Positions 1-8,433 of a DNA stretch of 32,623 nt are shown in pieces; position 1 is the stretch's first letter; each line of letters begins with the position of its first letter. The DNA is from Vallitaleaceae bacterium (GTDB taxonomy: Bacteria > Bacillota > Clostridia > Lachnospirales > Vallitaleaceae): NCBI GenBank assembly GCA_029935405.1, contig JAOZKH010000007.1, forward strand, positions 17,448 to 50,070, read 5' to 3'. The position numbers were made by a program, and so were the translations under genes. Under the pieces are notes generated by a model. That model had not been told where the DNA came from, did no database searches, and saw nothing but the letters and a program-made list of their open reading frames with translations.

Positions 1-2046
1 GATTCTAAGTTTGAAGAAGCTTTAGAAATAAATATGCGCACATATGAAGAGGCTCTTGCTAATGATCAGATAGGGCTAATTGTTGAGTGCTTATATTATT
101 TTGGATTAATTGAAGAACTTAAGGTTGAGCCTCAAAAAGCCATGTCATTTTATAAGCAAGCTAGTGATATATGTAGACATAATAATCTAAAAGAGTGCTT
201 AGTTAAGACTCTTAATAAAAGAGGGAATATCTATAGCGAAAGTGGGAAAATCCATGCTGCAATTAATATGTATATGGAAATTTTACAAATTACTAAAGAA
301 AATGAAGAGCTAGTAGAATATCAAGTCAAACTGCTAAATAATATTGGGCTCATGTATATAGAAGTTAATGATTATGAGTCTGCTCTTAAATATATATACA
401 ATTGTATAGAATTAGCTAAGGAACAAGATTATAAATTGACTTTAACAACTGCTTATTCAAATCTTTCTGAAATATATTGTAGGAAGAATAACTTTTTAAA
501 AGGCAAGAATTATAATAGACTTAGTAGTGAAATATCTACACTTATTGAAGATAATATAGGGGTGGCTATAGCAATTGCTAATGAAGGAACTATTTTAGCT
601 CAAGAAGATAAAAACTGGAATAAAGCAAAACTATTGTTTGAAAAAGCTATTAACTTAATAAGTTTTGAAAATTCTGAAATTGATAAAGAAAAAATATTAC
701 TTGACTATGGATCGCAGGCATATCACTGTGGTGAATACGACGTTGCGATAAATATACTAAAGGATCTTGCAAAAAATGCTTGTAAAAATACATATTTTAA
801 TATCGAAATAAGGGCTCTTAAAATCCTTAAAACCCTATATTTTGAAAAGAAAGATTATAAAAATTCTTATATAGTTACAAATAGATTGTTAGAACTTAGT
901 GAAGAGTCATACACACAATGGAAAGAACAAATAGTTGAGAATATCCATATAAATAAAGATAGTAATGATGTTGAGAAACCCTATGGGATGGAAAAATCTA
1001 TAAAAACTTTAAAGTCACTATCTGAAGTCGGTCGGAAAATTACCTCTTGCAAAACGGATAGAGATATATATGAGGTTCTTAAGGAAGAAGTGATTAAAAT
1101 CATTGGATGTGATGCTTTTGGTGTAGGAATAACTTCTGAAAACGGTTTGGAAATTGACTATAAATTTTTTGATGAGAATGGATTCAAGGAAACTGATATT
1201 TCGATTTATAATGATGATTACTTAATGTCTATATGTATAAGATATGGTAAAGATATTATTGTGTATGATACTAAGGATAATGTTTATAATGAGGCTAATT
1301 TTAGTGGCAAATTATTATACGTAATAAAACATGCAAATAGTAGAGCTATTATTTTCTGTCCAATCAAGTATGAAGACAAGACAATTGGTGGAATTACTAT
1401 TCAGACATATAGAAGAGGAATGTTAAGTTATGTGGACCTTGAAAGCATAAGAATACTTGGCTCTTATATTGCCATAGCATATTCTAATCTAAATCATGCT
1501 AAGGAATTAATAATAGCCAATAAAAAGTTAGAAGAAATTTCATTATTAGATGGACTAACAAGCGTTTACAATAGACATGCGTTAGGCCGCTACATGAATG
1601 AAGAATTTGGTGATATGCTTAATACTAAATCGTTTGCAGCGGCATTAATGATTGATATTGACTTTTTAAAACAATATAATGATAATTATGGACACGTTAA
1701 GGGAGATCAGTGTATTAAAAAAGTATGTAGAGCCCTTAAAAATAGTTTATCAAGACATAAGTATAAATTGTTTAGATATGGCGGAGATGAGTTTTTTGCG
1801 ATTGTTGAAGATAGCAATGAAGAAGAAATACGACTTTTATTAGATAAAATTCAACATGGGATAAAGGAACTAGATATTGAACATACACATTCTATAATTT
1901 CTGATAATGTAACATTAACAATTGGTGCAACTATAATAGCTAGTATTATAAGTGATTATACAAATATATTTATCAATGCTGATGAAGCTTTATATATTGC
2001 AAAAGATAGAGGGAGAAATCAATATTTTATCAATGTAACTACTTGA
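1..2046 (+). CDS. TPR-GAF-GGDEF diguanylate cyclase, 5' end cut off by window
   Basis: Likely a cytoplasmic enzyme making cyclic di-GMP from two GTP. The reading frame is open from base 1 through the first ATG at 34 and already encodes TPR-like sequence (FEEALEI), so the true start lies upstream. Residue numbers here count from the ATG at 34. About 300 residues of TPR-like helical repeats are followed by a GAF-like domain (about 325-490) and a GGDEF domain (about 500-670). The latter has DGLTSVYNR, DIDFLKQYNDNYGH and an intact GGDEF at 583-587. The inhibitory I-site position reads RHKY instead of RxxD, so product inhibition is probably lost. No membrane segment is visible, so the input is probably an intracellular ligand or a protein bound by the TPRs. 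The stop codon overlaps the next promoter. Family is certain; activity and signal are inferred. Confidence 0.9.
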   Translation, partial: DSKFEEALEINMRTYEEALANDQIGLIVECLYYFGLIEELKVEPQKAMSFYKQASDICRHNNLKECLVKTLNKRGNIYSESGKIHAAINMYMEILQITKENEELVEYQVKLLNNIGLMYIEVNDYESALKYIYNCIELAKEQDYKLTLTTAYSNLSEIYCRKNNFLKGKNYNRLSSEISTLIEDNIGVAIAIANEGTILAQEDKNWNKAKLLFEKAINLISFENSEIDKEKILLDYGSQAYHCGEYDVAINILKDLAKNACKNTYFNIEIRALKILKTLYFEKKDYKNSYIVTNRLLELSEESYTQWKEQIVENIHINKDSNDVEKPYGMEKSIKTLKSLSEVGRKITSCKTDRDIYEVLKEEVIKIIGCDAFGVGITSENGLEIDYKFFDENGFKETDISIYNDDYLMSICIRYGKDIIVYDTKDNVYNEANFSGKLLYVIKHANSRAIIFCPIKYEDKTIGGITIQTYRRGMLSYVDLESIRILGSYIAIAYSNLNHAKELIIANKKLEEISLLDGLTSVYNRHALGRYMNEEFGDMLNTKSFAAALMIDIDFLKQYNDNYGHVKGDQCIKKVCRALKNSLSRHKYKLFRYGGDEFFAIVEDSNEEEIRLLLDKIQHGIKELDIEHTHSIISDNVTLTIGATIIASIISDYTNIFINADEALYIAKDRGRNQYFINVTT

Positions 2047-2071
2047 CAAAGTTAACGTCATAAAGTAATAT
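2043..2071 (+). promoter_or_regulatory. Sigma-A promoter of the T-box/ilvB unit
   Basis: TTGACA at 2043-2048 and TAATAT at 2066-2071 are separated by exactly 17 bases. The -35 box overlaps the stop codon of the upstream cyclase gene. Transcription would start near 2078, just before the T-box leader. Confidence 0.8.
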
Positions 2072-2094
2072 AGTAATAACTTAAAACTCAAATG

Positions 2095-2349
2095 CAACGA
2101 AAAGGAAGAGTACATATTATCTAAAGCCTAGAGAGAAGATGCTGGTGGGAATTCTTCGTGAAGATTATATGGAAGGTAGCCTTTGAGCAACGAATTGAAC
2201 GAAAATAATATTTTTTAGTAGAGGTAGTCGGTAGCTGACCGTTATAATAGCATCATATCGGAAATTCCTGTATGAATGAGAGCGCGAAAGTGAACTTAGG
2301 TGGTACCGCGGAGATATAACCCTTCGTCCTATATAGGACGAAGGGTTTT
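2095..2349 (+). promoter_or_regulatory. T-box riboswitch, valine specifier GUA, controlling ilvB
   Basis: The leader senses uncharged tRNA and permits read-through of a terminator. Stem I starts near GAAGAGTAC (about 2103). CATATTATCT (2113-2122) pairs with AGATTATATG (2162-2171), with one mismatch. The loop-E side GAA (2172-2174) is followed by one base and the triplet GTA (2176-2178), then a purine. This spacing matches what I recall of the glyQS T-box, where GAA-A-GGC-A precedes a similar TTGAGC segment. The specifier is therefore read as valine. The T-box sequence AGGTGGTACCGCG lies at 2299-2311. Its variable base is U, which fits an A discriminator base on tRNA-Val. The antiterminator competes with the terminator at 2320-2349. 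Valine specificity fits ilvB, since acetolactate synthase feeds valine synthesis. Confidence 0.9.
2320..2349 (+). terminator. Regulated terminator of the T-box leader
   Basis: CCCTTCGTCC (2320-2329) and GGACGAAGGG (2336-2345) form a perfect 10-bp stem with the loop TATATA, followed by TTTT. It is the off state of the T-box switch and sits about 65 bases before the ilvB start. Confidence 0.9.
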
Positions 2350-2412
2350 GTATATAATTCGTTCTGATGTAAGCCAAATCAGATGACAAGTAAAAGTTGA
2401 AAGGAGAACAAT

Positions 2413-4065
2413 ATGAGATTAAATGGAGCACAAATTGTAGTAGAATGTTTGAAAGAACAGGGAGTTAAACACATTTTTGGATACCCAGGTGCAGCAACTA
2501 TTAATATTTATGATGAACTATACAAAAACGTAGATTCAATATCTCACATACTTACATCCCACGAACAAGGTGCAGCACATGCTGCAGATGGATATGCAAG
2601 ATCAACAGGAAAAGTAGGGGTTTGTTTGGCAACGAGTGGACCTGGAGCTACAAACCTTGTTACAGGTGTTGCTACAGCATATATGGATTCAGTACCAATG
2701 GTTGCAATAACTGGTAATGTTTCAGTGGACATGCTTGGAAAAGATAGTTTTCAGGAAGTTGATATACAAGGTATTACAATGCCTGTCACCAAACATAATT
2801 ATATGGTCAAAGATATTAATAAGTTAGCTGAAACAATTAGAGAGGCTTTTTATATAGCTAAGTCAACAAGACCAGGACCAGTTCTTATTGATATCCCTAA
2901 AAACCTTACATGGGAAGAAGCTGAATATGAATATGAAGAACCTAAAGAGTATATTGTAGATAAAGACTTTACAATAGATGATAAGATTTACAATATGATA
3001 GCATTATCAGAGAAACCAATGATACTTGCTGGTGGTGGAGTTGTTAGATCAGGTGCTAATAAAGAATTACTAGAATTTGCAGAAAAACTTGATGCTCAAG
3101 TAGCCTGTACACTTATGGGAATAGGAGCAATACCACACAGCCATGCAAAGTATACAGGAAATATAGGTATGCATGGTTCACTTGTGTCAAATAGAGCGAT
3201 TAATGAAGCAGATTTATTAATTGTTCTTGGTGGAAGATTTAGTGATAGAGTTGTTGGTAAAGAATCAGGTTTTGCTGCTAGAGCAAAATTAATTCATATA
3301 GACATAGATCCTGCTGAGATTAATAAAAATATTGTAATTGATGCTTCAATTAACGGTGATATTAAAGAGGTTTTAAAAGTATTAACTAAAAATATTGACG
3401 TAAAAACCAACGATGAGTGGAAATCTTATGTTGATAAATTAAGAAATACTGTAGGGTTTCAAACGGATACAACAACATTAAATGTACCATTATTACTCGG
3501 AAAAATAGCAAAGCATACTGTTAAAGATTCTATTGTAGTAACGGATGTAGGTCAGCATCAGATGTGGACAGCTCAACATTTTCCGTTTGAAAAACCTAAT
3601 AAGTTTTTAACATCAGGTGGCCTTGGAACTATGGGCTATGGATTTGGTGCTGCTATTGGAGCTCAATTTGCAAACCCAAATGAAAAAGTCATAATGATTA
3701 CAGGGGATGGTTCGTTTAGAATGAATTTTAATGAAATGATTACAGCAGTTAAAAATCATTTGCCTATCAAAATTTTTGTAATGAACAACCGAGCATTAGG
3801 TATGGTAAGACAATGGCAAAATCTGTTTTATGATAAACGATTTTCAGCAACAACTCTTGAAGAAGATATAGATTATGTTGGACTAGCAAAATCATTAGGA
3901 GGAGAAGGGTTTAATATTTTGAACTTAAACGATGTAGATACAGTACTTGAACAAGTATTTAAAAGTGAAAAACCATGTATTGTAAACTGCGTAGTTGCTC
4001 AAAATGAAAATGTATATCCGATGGTACCACCTGGAAAATCAATTTATGAAGCTATAAGTAAATAA
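2413..4065 (+). CDS. ilvB: Acetolactate synthase, large catalytic subunit
   Basis: A thiamine-diphosphate enzyme condensing two pyruvates to acetolactate (valine/leucine route), or pyruvate with 2-oxobutyrate (isoleucine route). The 550 residues match the usual length. The catalytic glutamate is E51 in SHEQGAAHAADGYAR. The diphosphate/Mg motif starts with GDG at 431-433 and ends at the Asn pair of FVMNN. The N-terminal PYR, central FAD-type and C-terminal PP domains appear in normal order. The start is fixed by an AAAGGAG site about 7 bases upstream. Expression is under the valine T-box described above. No ilvN regulatory subunit, ilvC or ilvD follows, so the gene seems to be transcribed alone or with one tiny ORF. 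Related ThDP enzymes such as sulfoacetaldehyde or oxalyl-CoA enzymes are unlikely given the leader and overall similarity. Confidence 0.95.
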   Translation: MRLNGAQIVVECLKEQGVKHIFGYPGAATINIYDELYKNVDSISHILTSHEQGAAHAADGYARSTGKVGVCLATSGPGATNLVTGVATAYMDSVPMVAITGNVSVDMLGKDSFQEVDIQGITMPVTKHNYMVKDINKLAETIREAFYIAKSTRPGPVLIDIPKNLTWEEAEYEYEEPKEYIVDKDFTIDDKIYNMIALSEKPMILAGGGVVRSGANKELLEFAEKLDAQVACTLMGIGAIPHSHAKYTGNIGMHGSLVSNRAINEADLLIVLGGRFSDRVVGKESGFAARAKLIHIDIDPAEINKNIVIDASINGDIKEVLKVLTKNIDVKTNDEWKSYVDKLRNTVGFQTDTTTLNVPLLLGKIAKHTVKDSIVVTDVGQHQMWTAQHFPFEKPNKFLTSGGLGTMGYGFGAAIGAQFANPNEKVIMITGDGSFRMNFNEMITAVKNHLPIKIFVMNNRALGMVRQWQNLFYDKRFSATTLEEDIDYVGLAKSLGGEGFNILNLNDVDTVLEQVFKSEKPCIVNCVVAQNENVYPMVPPGKSIYEAISK

Positions 4066-4078
4066 GAAAGGCTCTATT

Positions 4079-4273
4079 ATTAGAGTAATAGCAGGAAGTT
4101 TTGTTTTAGGTAGTGTGGTATTAGGTATGACTGTATCAACTTGCTTTCTCTATTTTACAGCATTAGCAGGAACTATGCTATTTTTATCAGGGACAACAGG
4201 ATTTTGTCCAATGGAATTAATGCTTAAACAAACAAATATTGAAAAAAGAATTGCGGTTAAAGAAGAAAAATGA
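4079..4273 (+). CDS. DUF2892-like small membrane protein, no canonical start codon
   Basis: A frame open from 4058 to the TGA at 4271-4273 encodes two hydrophobic segments. They are bracketed by IIRVIAGSFVLG and LFLSGTTGFCPMELML, close to the DUF2892 pattern (R-x-x-AG start, TGFCP motif). No ATG, GTG or TTG occurs before the conserved RVIAG. The first ones are GTG at 4115 and ATG at 4127, which would remove most of the first membrane segment. An ATT at 4079, seven bases after AAAGG, is the best non-canonical candidate. The gene may thus use a rare start, depend on coupling with ilvB (whose stop is 13 bases before), or be a decayed remnant. The rest of the frame is intact. The function of the family is unknown; some members are fused to rhodanese domains. 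Confidence 0.5.
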   Translation: MRVIAGSFVLGSVVLGMTVSTCFLYFTALAGTMLFLSGTTGFCPMELMLKQTNIEKRIAVKEEK

Positions 4274-4280
4274 TTTGTAA

Positions 4281-4315
4281 AGTGCTCTATTTCATATGGA
4301 ATAGAGCACTTTTTT
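4281..4315 (+). terminator. Rho-independent terminator after the ilvB unit
   Basis: AGTGCTCTATT (4281-4291) and AATAGAGCACT (4300-4310) form a perfect 11-bp stem with an 8-base loop, followed by five T. It closes the ilvB/DUF2892 unit and insulates the sugar-sensing operon. Confidence 0.9.
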
Positions 4316-4333
4316 AAAAAAAGATAGTTTTGT

Positions 4334-4359
4334 AAAGTAAAAGAGCAATATTGGCATGT
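4334..4359 (+). promoter_or_regulatory. 26-bp upstream element, copy 1 (shared with 13479-13504)
   Basis: This AAAGTAAAAGAGC/CAATATTG/GCATGT block is identical at 25 of 26 positions to 13479-13504; only the G at 4354 differs (T there). Its core CAATATTG (4346-4353) is an 8-bp palindrome. In this copy the GCAAT of the core recurs at 4368 and 4384, which could be extra half-sites. It lies 42 bases upstream of a TATAAT box that has no good -35 box. This is the layout of an activator site, plausibly for the AraC-type regulators encoded at 6862 or 13613. The regulator is not identified by sequence alone. Confidence 0.6.
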
Positions 4360-4401
4360 GCTAAATAGCAATTATGTCAATGTGCAATGAATAGACGTTG
4401 A

Positions 4402-4407
4402 TATAAT
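4402..4407 (+). promoter_or_regulatory. -10 box of the sugar-sensing operon
   Basis: TATAAT at 4402-4407 is perfect, but the matching -35 position (about 4379-4384, AATGTG) is not recognisable. This suggests activator dependence. The first gene starts 43 bases downstream. Confidence 0.55.
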
Positions 4408-4449
4408 TAAACTACTATTTAAAAATTAGATTAAAAAAACAGAGGTGTA

Positions 4450-5442
4450 ATGATGCAAAAAAGTAAATGGATTATCATTATATTAATATTTATAATCATA
4501 ACACTAGCTTTTAGAAATACATTACTTTTATGGGACTCTAGAGGATATTATTCATCAGATAATAGGAATGATGAATCAGCAGATCATATCATAGTAATTC
4601 TTGACAAAAATTCAGACTTACATGATGAAATTCTTACGGGAATTGATAATGTTGTACAAGAAAATAACATGGTCATTGAATTATGGTCACTAGATAAATA
4701 TCAATTGATAAAACAATTATCTATTGCACGTTTATCAAAACCTGATGGTATCATAGTTGAACCATTTTTATCTGAAGAATTTATAAATGAAATATCACAA
4801 ATAGAAAAATTAGGCATACCAGTTGTTACAATAGGTAAAACTAATATTGAAAATAATGAAATTGTTCATGTGGGATATAATCGTTATGAGTTTGGAAAAT
4901 TGATTGGGGAAATTATTAATCAATCCAATATATTTATTAATAATATTGTCGTGATTAATTCATTGAATTCAATTGAAAATGAAGAAGGCTATAAAAGTCA
5001 TCTGAGTTTAGGTATAAAAGAAAGTATAGAAACGAAAAATATGATTTCTATAAATGAATTGTATCCAGCAAATTTTTCGAAAAAGTCACAGTATAGTATT
5101 GACGAAATTGTTAAAAATTATGGTTCATCATGTTTGCTTATTACAACAAATGAAGATGATACATCTAAATATATTAAAGAAATACTGAATCAAAGGATCG
5201 AAAATCGTACACATATGATTGGATTCGGTTATAATGAAGATGTTATTGCATACGTTAATAGAGGTGTTATAAATTCAACAATTAGTATTAATGGAATTCA
5301 AATGGGACAAGAAGCTATTATTGCAATGAAGAAAAATTTAGATGGGCAAGTTATATCAGATACTATTCACGTTGAGATAAAATCTGTAACATTTGATAAT
5401 ACAGAAAAGGCTTGGTGGCAATTTGAAGATGAAATCAATTAA
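4450..5442 (+). CDS. Membrane-anchored periplasmic-binding-protein-like sugar sensor
   Basis: The 330-residue protein has one N-terminal hydrophobic anchor (about residues 6-27, rich in Ile/Leu) with no lipobox cysteine. It is followed by an extracellular Peripla_BP_4/LacI-type sugar-binding fold: GIIVEPF, LGIPVVTIG, and the hinge-like runs VHVGYNRYEFGKLIGE and MIGFGYNEDVIAYVNRGVI. It is probably not the transporter's own binding protein. It starts an operon and overlaps the histidine kinase gene, so it most likely passes sugar occupancy to that kinase, as XylFII does to LytS in solventogenic clostridia. It is clearly less XylF-like than the protein at 8423, so its ligand may differ. AGAGGTG lies at 4441-4447; ATG at 4450 or 4453 could start, and the second has the better spacing. 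Confidence 0.75.
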   Translation: MMQKSKWIIIILIFIIITLAFRNTLLLWDSRGYYSSDNRNDESADHIIVILDKNSDLHDEILTGIDNVVQENNMVIELWSLDKYQLIKQLSIARLSKPDGIIVEPFLSEEFINEISQIEKLGIPVVTIGKTNIENNEIVHVGYNRYEFGKLIGEIINQSNIFINNIVVINSLNSIENEEGYKSHLSLGIKESIETKNMISINELYPANFSKKSQYSIDEIVKNYGSSCLLITTNEDDTSKYIKEILNQRIENRTHMIGFGYNEDVIAYVNRGVINSTISINGIQMGQEAIIAMKKNLDGQVISDTIHVEIKSVTFDNTEKAWWQFEDEIN

Positions 5443-6865
5443 AGCGAAGATGCAACTGATTATATTTTTAAATATATTACTTGTAACCATTATTAGCAGT
5501 CTCTATATTATTACTCTAAAAAAGAATGAACAGCGATTAGTACTAATGAATGAGAAGAGTCGTCATATAATTAGTATTGAAGAAAAGATTCATAATACAG
5601 ATTATTATTTACAAAAATATATAAAAAATAAGAACTCATCAGATATTAATTATATGATGATTAATATTGATGAGCTTACCACGTTAATTAAAGAGCAAGA
5701 TAGCATTCTTTTCCCTAGACGATCGGATTTATTAATTAATAATATTCAAGAAATATCAAAAAATTATATTCAGCAAGTAGATCAAGTTATCTACTATAAA
5801 AGATTACAGAATTTGGAAAAGTATGAAGAATTGTATGCAGACACATTAATTGTAAAAAGTTATATAATTAACTATATTGATGAGGTGAAAACATTATTAC
5901 TAGAAGAAAATAGTGAAAATAATGGTGTGTTTATTGATAAAAATAGAATAGTACAATATAATAGTGCGGTAATGATTATAATGATAATATGTATGTCGTT
6001 ATATCTTGGAAGAATCACAACAGCAAATATAATAAAACCAATATTAGCTTTATCAAAAAGTGCTTCGAAAATCACAAAGGGCCATTTTGATATTCAAGAT
6101 GTGAAAGTTTATACAGACGATGAATTAGAGCTTCTCAGTAATACATTTAATAAAATGAAAAATTCAATCAGGATCTATATTGATGAATTGCATGAACAGG
6201 CTAATAATGAACTATTGTTGAGAGAAAAAGAAATTGAAAATTTGAAAATGAAAAATTCATTAGATAATGCAAAACTATATGCACTACAATCACAGATAAA
6301 TCCACATTTTCTATATAATACTATTAATGCAGGTGTACAAATGGCGATGATTGAAGGTGCTGATAATACAAGTGATTTTTTAGAACATATGGCTCGAATG
6401 TTTCGGTATAATCTTAAAGGATTAGATAAACCAACAAAAGTTATTGATGAAATTAATAATATTAGAAATTATTATAAATTGTTAAAAGTAAGATATAGAG
6501 ATTTGATTGAGTTCGAATTTATGGTGGATGAAACAATAAACAACTATACTATTCCACCATTAACGCTTCAACCACTTGTGGAAAATTCTATTATTCACGG
6601 ATTTAAATCAAAAAACACAGGAGGAAAAATTAGAATCATTACGTATGATGAGATGGATTTTTTCTATTTGATAGTATGGGATAATGGCGTAGGAATTGAC
6701 ACAAAAATTACGATAAAAGATAATAAATCTAATAGTGTTGGTTTGAATAATGTTATGGAAAGACTTGAGATTTTTTATGATCAAAAAGATATTATGACAA
6801 TAGAAAGTAAATTAAATGAATATACAAAAATAACGTTAAAACTACCAAAGAAGGTTATTATATGA
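5429..6865 (+). CDS. Sensor histidine kinase, LytS/YesM type
   Basis: This 478-residue membrane kinase has TM1 at about 10-30, an extracellular region of about 145 residues rich in helices, TM2 at about 178-196 and HAMP at about 197-250. A His_kinase domain follows with phospho-accepting H293 in QINPHFLYNT, then an ATPase domain with LQPLVENSIIHG, VWDNGVGID and SVGLNNVMERL. This is the standard order of the YesM/LytS family. The frame could start at 5393, but ATG 5429 gives a short 14-base overlap with the upstream gene, a GGTGG about 10 bases ahead and a normal N-terminus. The stop overlaps the response regulator start (ATGA), so the pair is co-translated. The stimulus is probably sugar bound by one or both anchored binding proteins encoded on either side of the kinase-regulator pair. 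Confidence 0.9.
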   Translation: MKSIKAKMQLIIFLNILLVTIISSLYIITLKKNEQRLVLMNEKSRHIISIEEKIHNTDYYLQKYIKNKNSSDINYMMINIDELTTLIKEQDSILFPRRSDLLINNIQEISKNYIQQVDQVIYYKRLQNLEKYEELYADTLIVKSYIINYIDEVKTLLLEENSENNGVFIDKNRIVQYNSAVMIIMIICMSLYLGRITTANIIKPILALSKSASKITKGHFDIQDVKVYTDDELELLSNTFNKMKNSIRIYIDELHEQANNELLLREKEIENLKMKNSLDNAKLYALQSQINPHFLYNTINAGVQMAMIEGADNTSDFLEHMARMFRYNLKGLDKPTKVIDEINNIRNYYKLLKVRYRDLIEFEFMVDETINNYTIPPLTLQPLVENSIIHGFKSKNTGGKIRIITYDEMDFFYLIVWDNGVGIDTKITIKDNKSNSVGLNNVMERLEIFYDQKDIMTIESKLNEYTKITLKLPKKVII

Positions 6866-8433
6866 TTAAAGTTTTTATTACTGATGATGAGCAAATTGTT
6901 ATTGACGGCATTCGATTTATTCTCGAAAAGGATTTAATGGAAGAAGTTGAAGTTATAGGAACAGCCAGATCTGGGGGAGAAGCCATTGAGAAATGCATGT
7001 CTATTAGCCCAGACGTATTTTTTATGGATATTCATATGTTGGGAATTAATGGATTAGAGACAATTGAATTTATTAAAAGACAACACCCAAAGGCAAAGTT
7101 TGTTATTATAACAGCTTTTGAGGAATTTGAATATGCCAAAAGGGCTTTGGAAATTGGCGTAAAGCATTATATGTGTAAACCCATAAACAGAAAAAAACTT
7201 TTTACTATAACTCGTGATTTAGTTAATGAAATAAATGTTGAGAATATCAGGATAAAAGGTAATCAAATCAATATAGATACATTACACAAAATATTGCCAT
7301 CATTAGATCAAAATCTTATATATGCTATTATAATGAATGACGGTTATAAACATGTTATGAAAGAATATCATACAATTCGTTTTACAAACACCAAATATGC
7401 TTATATGGTAGTGATTGAAATTGGACAAGATATGGATTTGTTTGACGCAACCAAAATAAAGCATCATGATATAATATATAATAAAATAGTTAATGAATTA
7501 AAGGCGAAATTCAAATGTGTAATAGGACCTTTGCTTGCTAATAGAGTTACAATGATGGTGTATTATAATCAACCAAAACTTGTACAACAAAAGAATGAAA
7601 ATCTTGATTTGCTACAAAATACTTTTTCTAATGAATTGAATCTAGTGTGTAAAATAACTTGTGGCAGAACGGATATATATGAATCAATGCACTTATCTTA
7701 CCAAGAAGCCATAAAACAACTTAGATTTACAAGTTTTGGGCAGTTTAATACAGAAACATTATTATTAGAAAACAACAAAGAGGATAAGAAAAGTATGATT
7801 ACCGATATACTAAGTGTTGTTGAAGATGGGAGAGTTGAAATTGTCATACCACTTATTAAGGCTTTAATGATAGAACTTAGAAGTTATGACTATGATTTCA
7901 GACGAAATAAAATAGCAGAACTATTACTACTTGTTTACGGCAAGGCATATTTAAATCAGGCACATAATGGTTTGATGCCTCTTGAATATATTAAAAATAT
8001 TATTGATTCAAAGGAAGATGAAAAACTAGAGTTATGGAGTAATGATATTATTGTATTGATAACTCGAAAAATATCAGAAATTAAAGAAAAACAAAGATCG
8101 AGAACCATGCTAATAGCTGAAAAATTTATATTAGAAAACTATATGCAGGACATTAGCTTAAACGATATTTCATCACATGTTGCAATCACGTCACAATATT
8201 TTTCGAAATTATTTAAAGAAAGTTATGGTAAAACTTTTGTAGAATATTTGACGGACGTAAGAATGAAAAAAGCCAAAAGTTTACTACGTGTAGGTAATCA
8301 TCCAATTAAAGAAATATGTTTTTTAATTGGATATAAAGATCCCAATTATTTTAGTCGATTATTTAAGAAATACAACGGAATAAAACCAAGTGACTATAAG
8401 AATTATATAGGGAGTGAAATGTATGAAAAATAA
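6862..8433 (+). CDS. YesN-type response regulator with AraC DNA-binding domain
   Basis: The 523 residues carry an N-terminal receiver domain (1-120) with the acidic pair D8/D9, phospho-acceptor D56 in FFMDIHM, and a conserved ITAFEEF and CKP lysine. A middle linker of about 300 residues follows, typical for YesN proteins. The C-terminal AraC double helix-turn-helix (about 420-518) includes NDISSHVAITSQYFSKLFKE and PIKEICFLIGYKDPNYFSRL. It is translationally coupled to the kinase (ATGA overlap), so it is its cognate partner. Likely targets are the xylF promoter and the promoters carrying the 26-bp element at 4334 and 13479; the second point is inferred from position only. Confidence 0.93.
   Translation: MIKVFITDDEQIVIDGIRFILEKDLMEEVEVIGTARSGGEAIEKCMSISPDVFFMDIHMLGINGLETIEFIKRQHPKAKFVIITAFEEFEYAKRALEIGVKHYMCKPINRKKLFTITRDLVNEINVENIRIKGNQINIDTLHKILPSLDQNLIYAIIMNDGYKHVMKEYHTIRFTNTKYAYMVVIEIGQDMDLFDATKIKHHDIIYNKIVNELKAKFKCVIGPLLANRVTMMVYYNQPKLVQQKNENLDLLQNTFSNELNLVCKITCGRTDIYESMHLSYQEAIKQLRFTSFGQFNTETLLLENNKEDKKSMITDILSVVEDGRVEIVIPLIKALMIELRSYDYDFRRNKIAELLLLVYGKAYLNQAHNGLMPLEYIKNIIDSKEDEKLELWSNDIIVLITRKISEIKEKQRSRTMLIAEKFILENYMQDISLNDISSHVAITSQYFSKLFKESYGKTFVEYLTDVRMKKAKSLLRVGNHPIKEICFLIGYKDPNYFSRLFKKYNGIKPSDYKNYIGSEMYEK

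Noticed and set aside
2165-2431. Minus-strand ORF of 88 codons
   Set aside because: Lies across the T-box leader and the ilvB start; the structured RNA explains the sequence.
5393-5428. Upstream ATG start for the histidine kinase
   Set aside because: Would overlap the previous gene by 50 bases and adds a basic stretch not expected before the first membrane segment.
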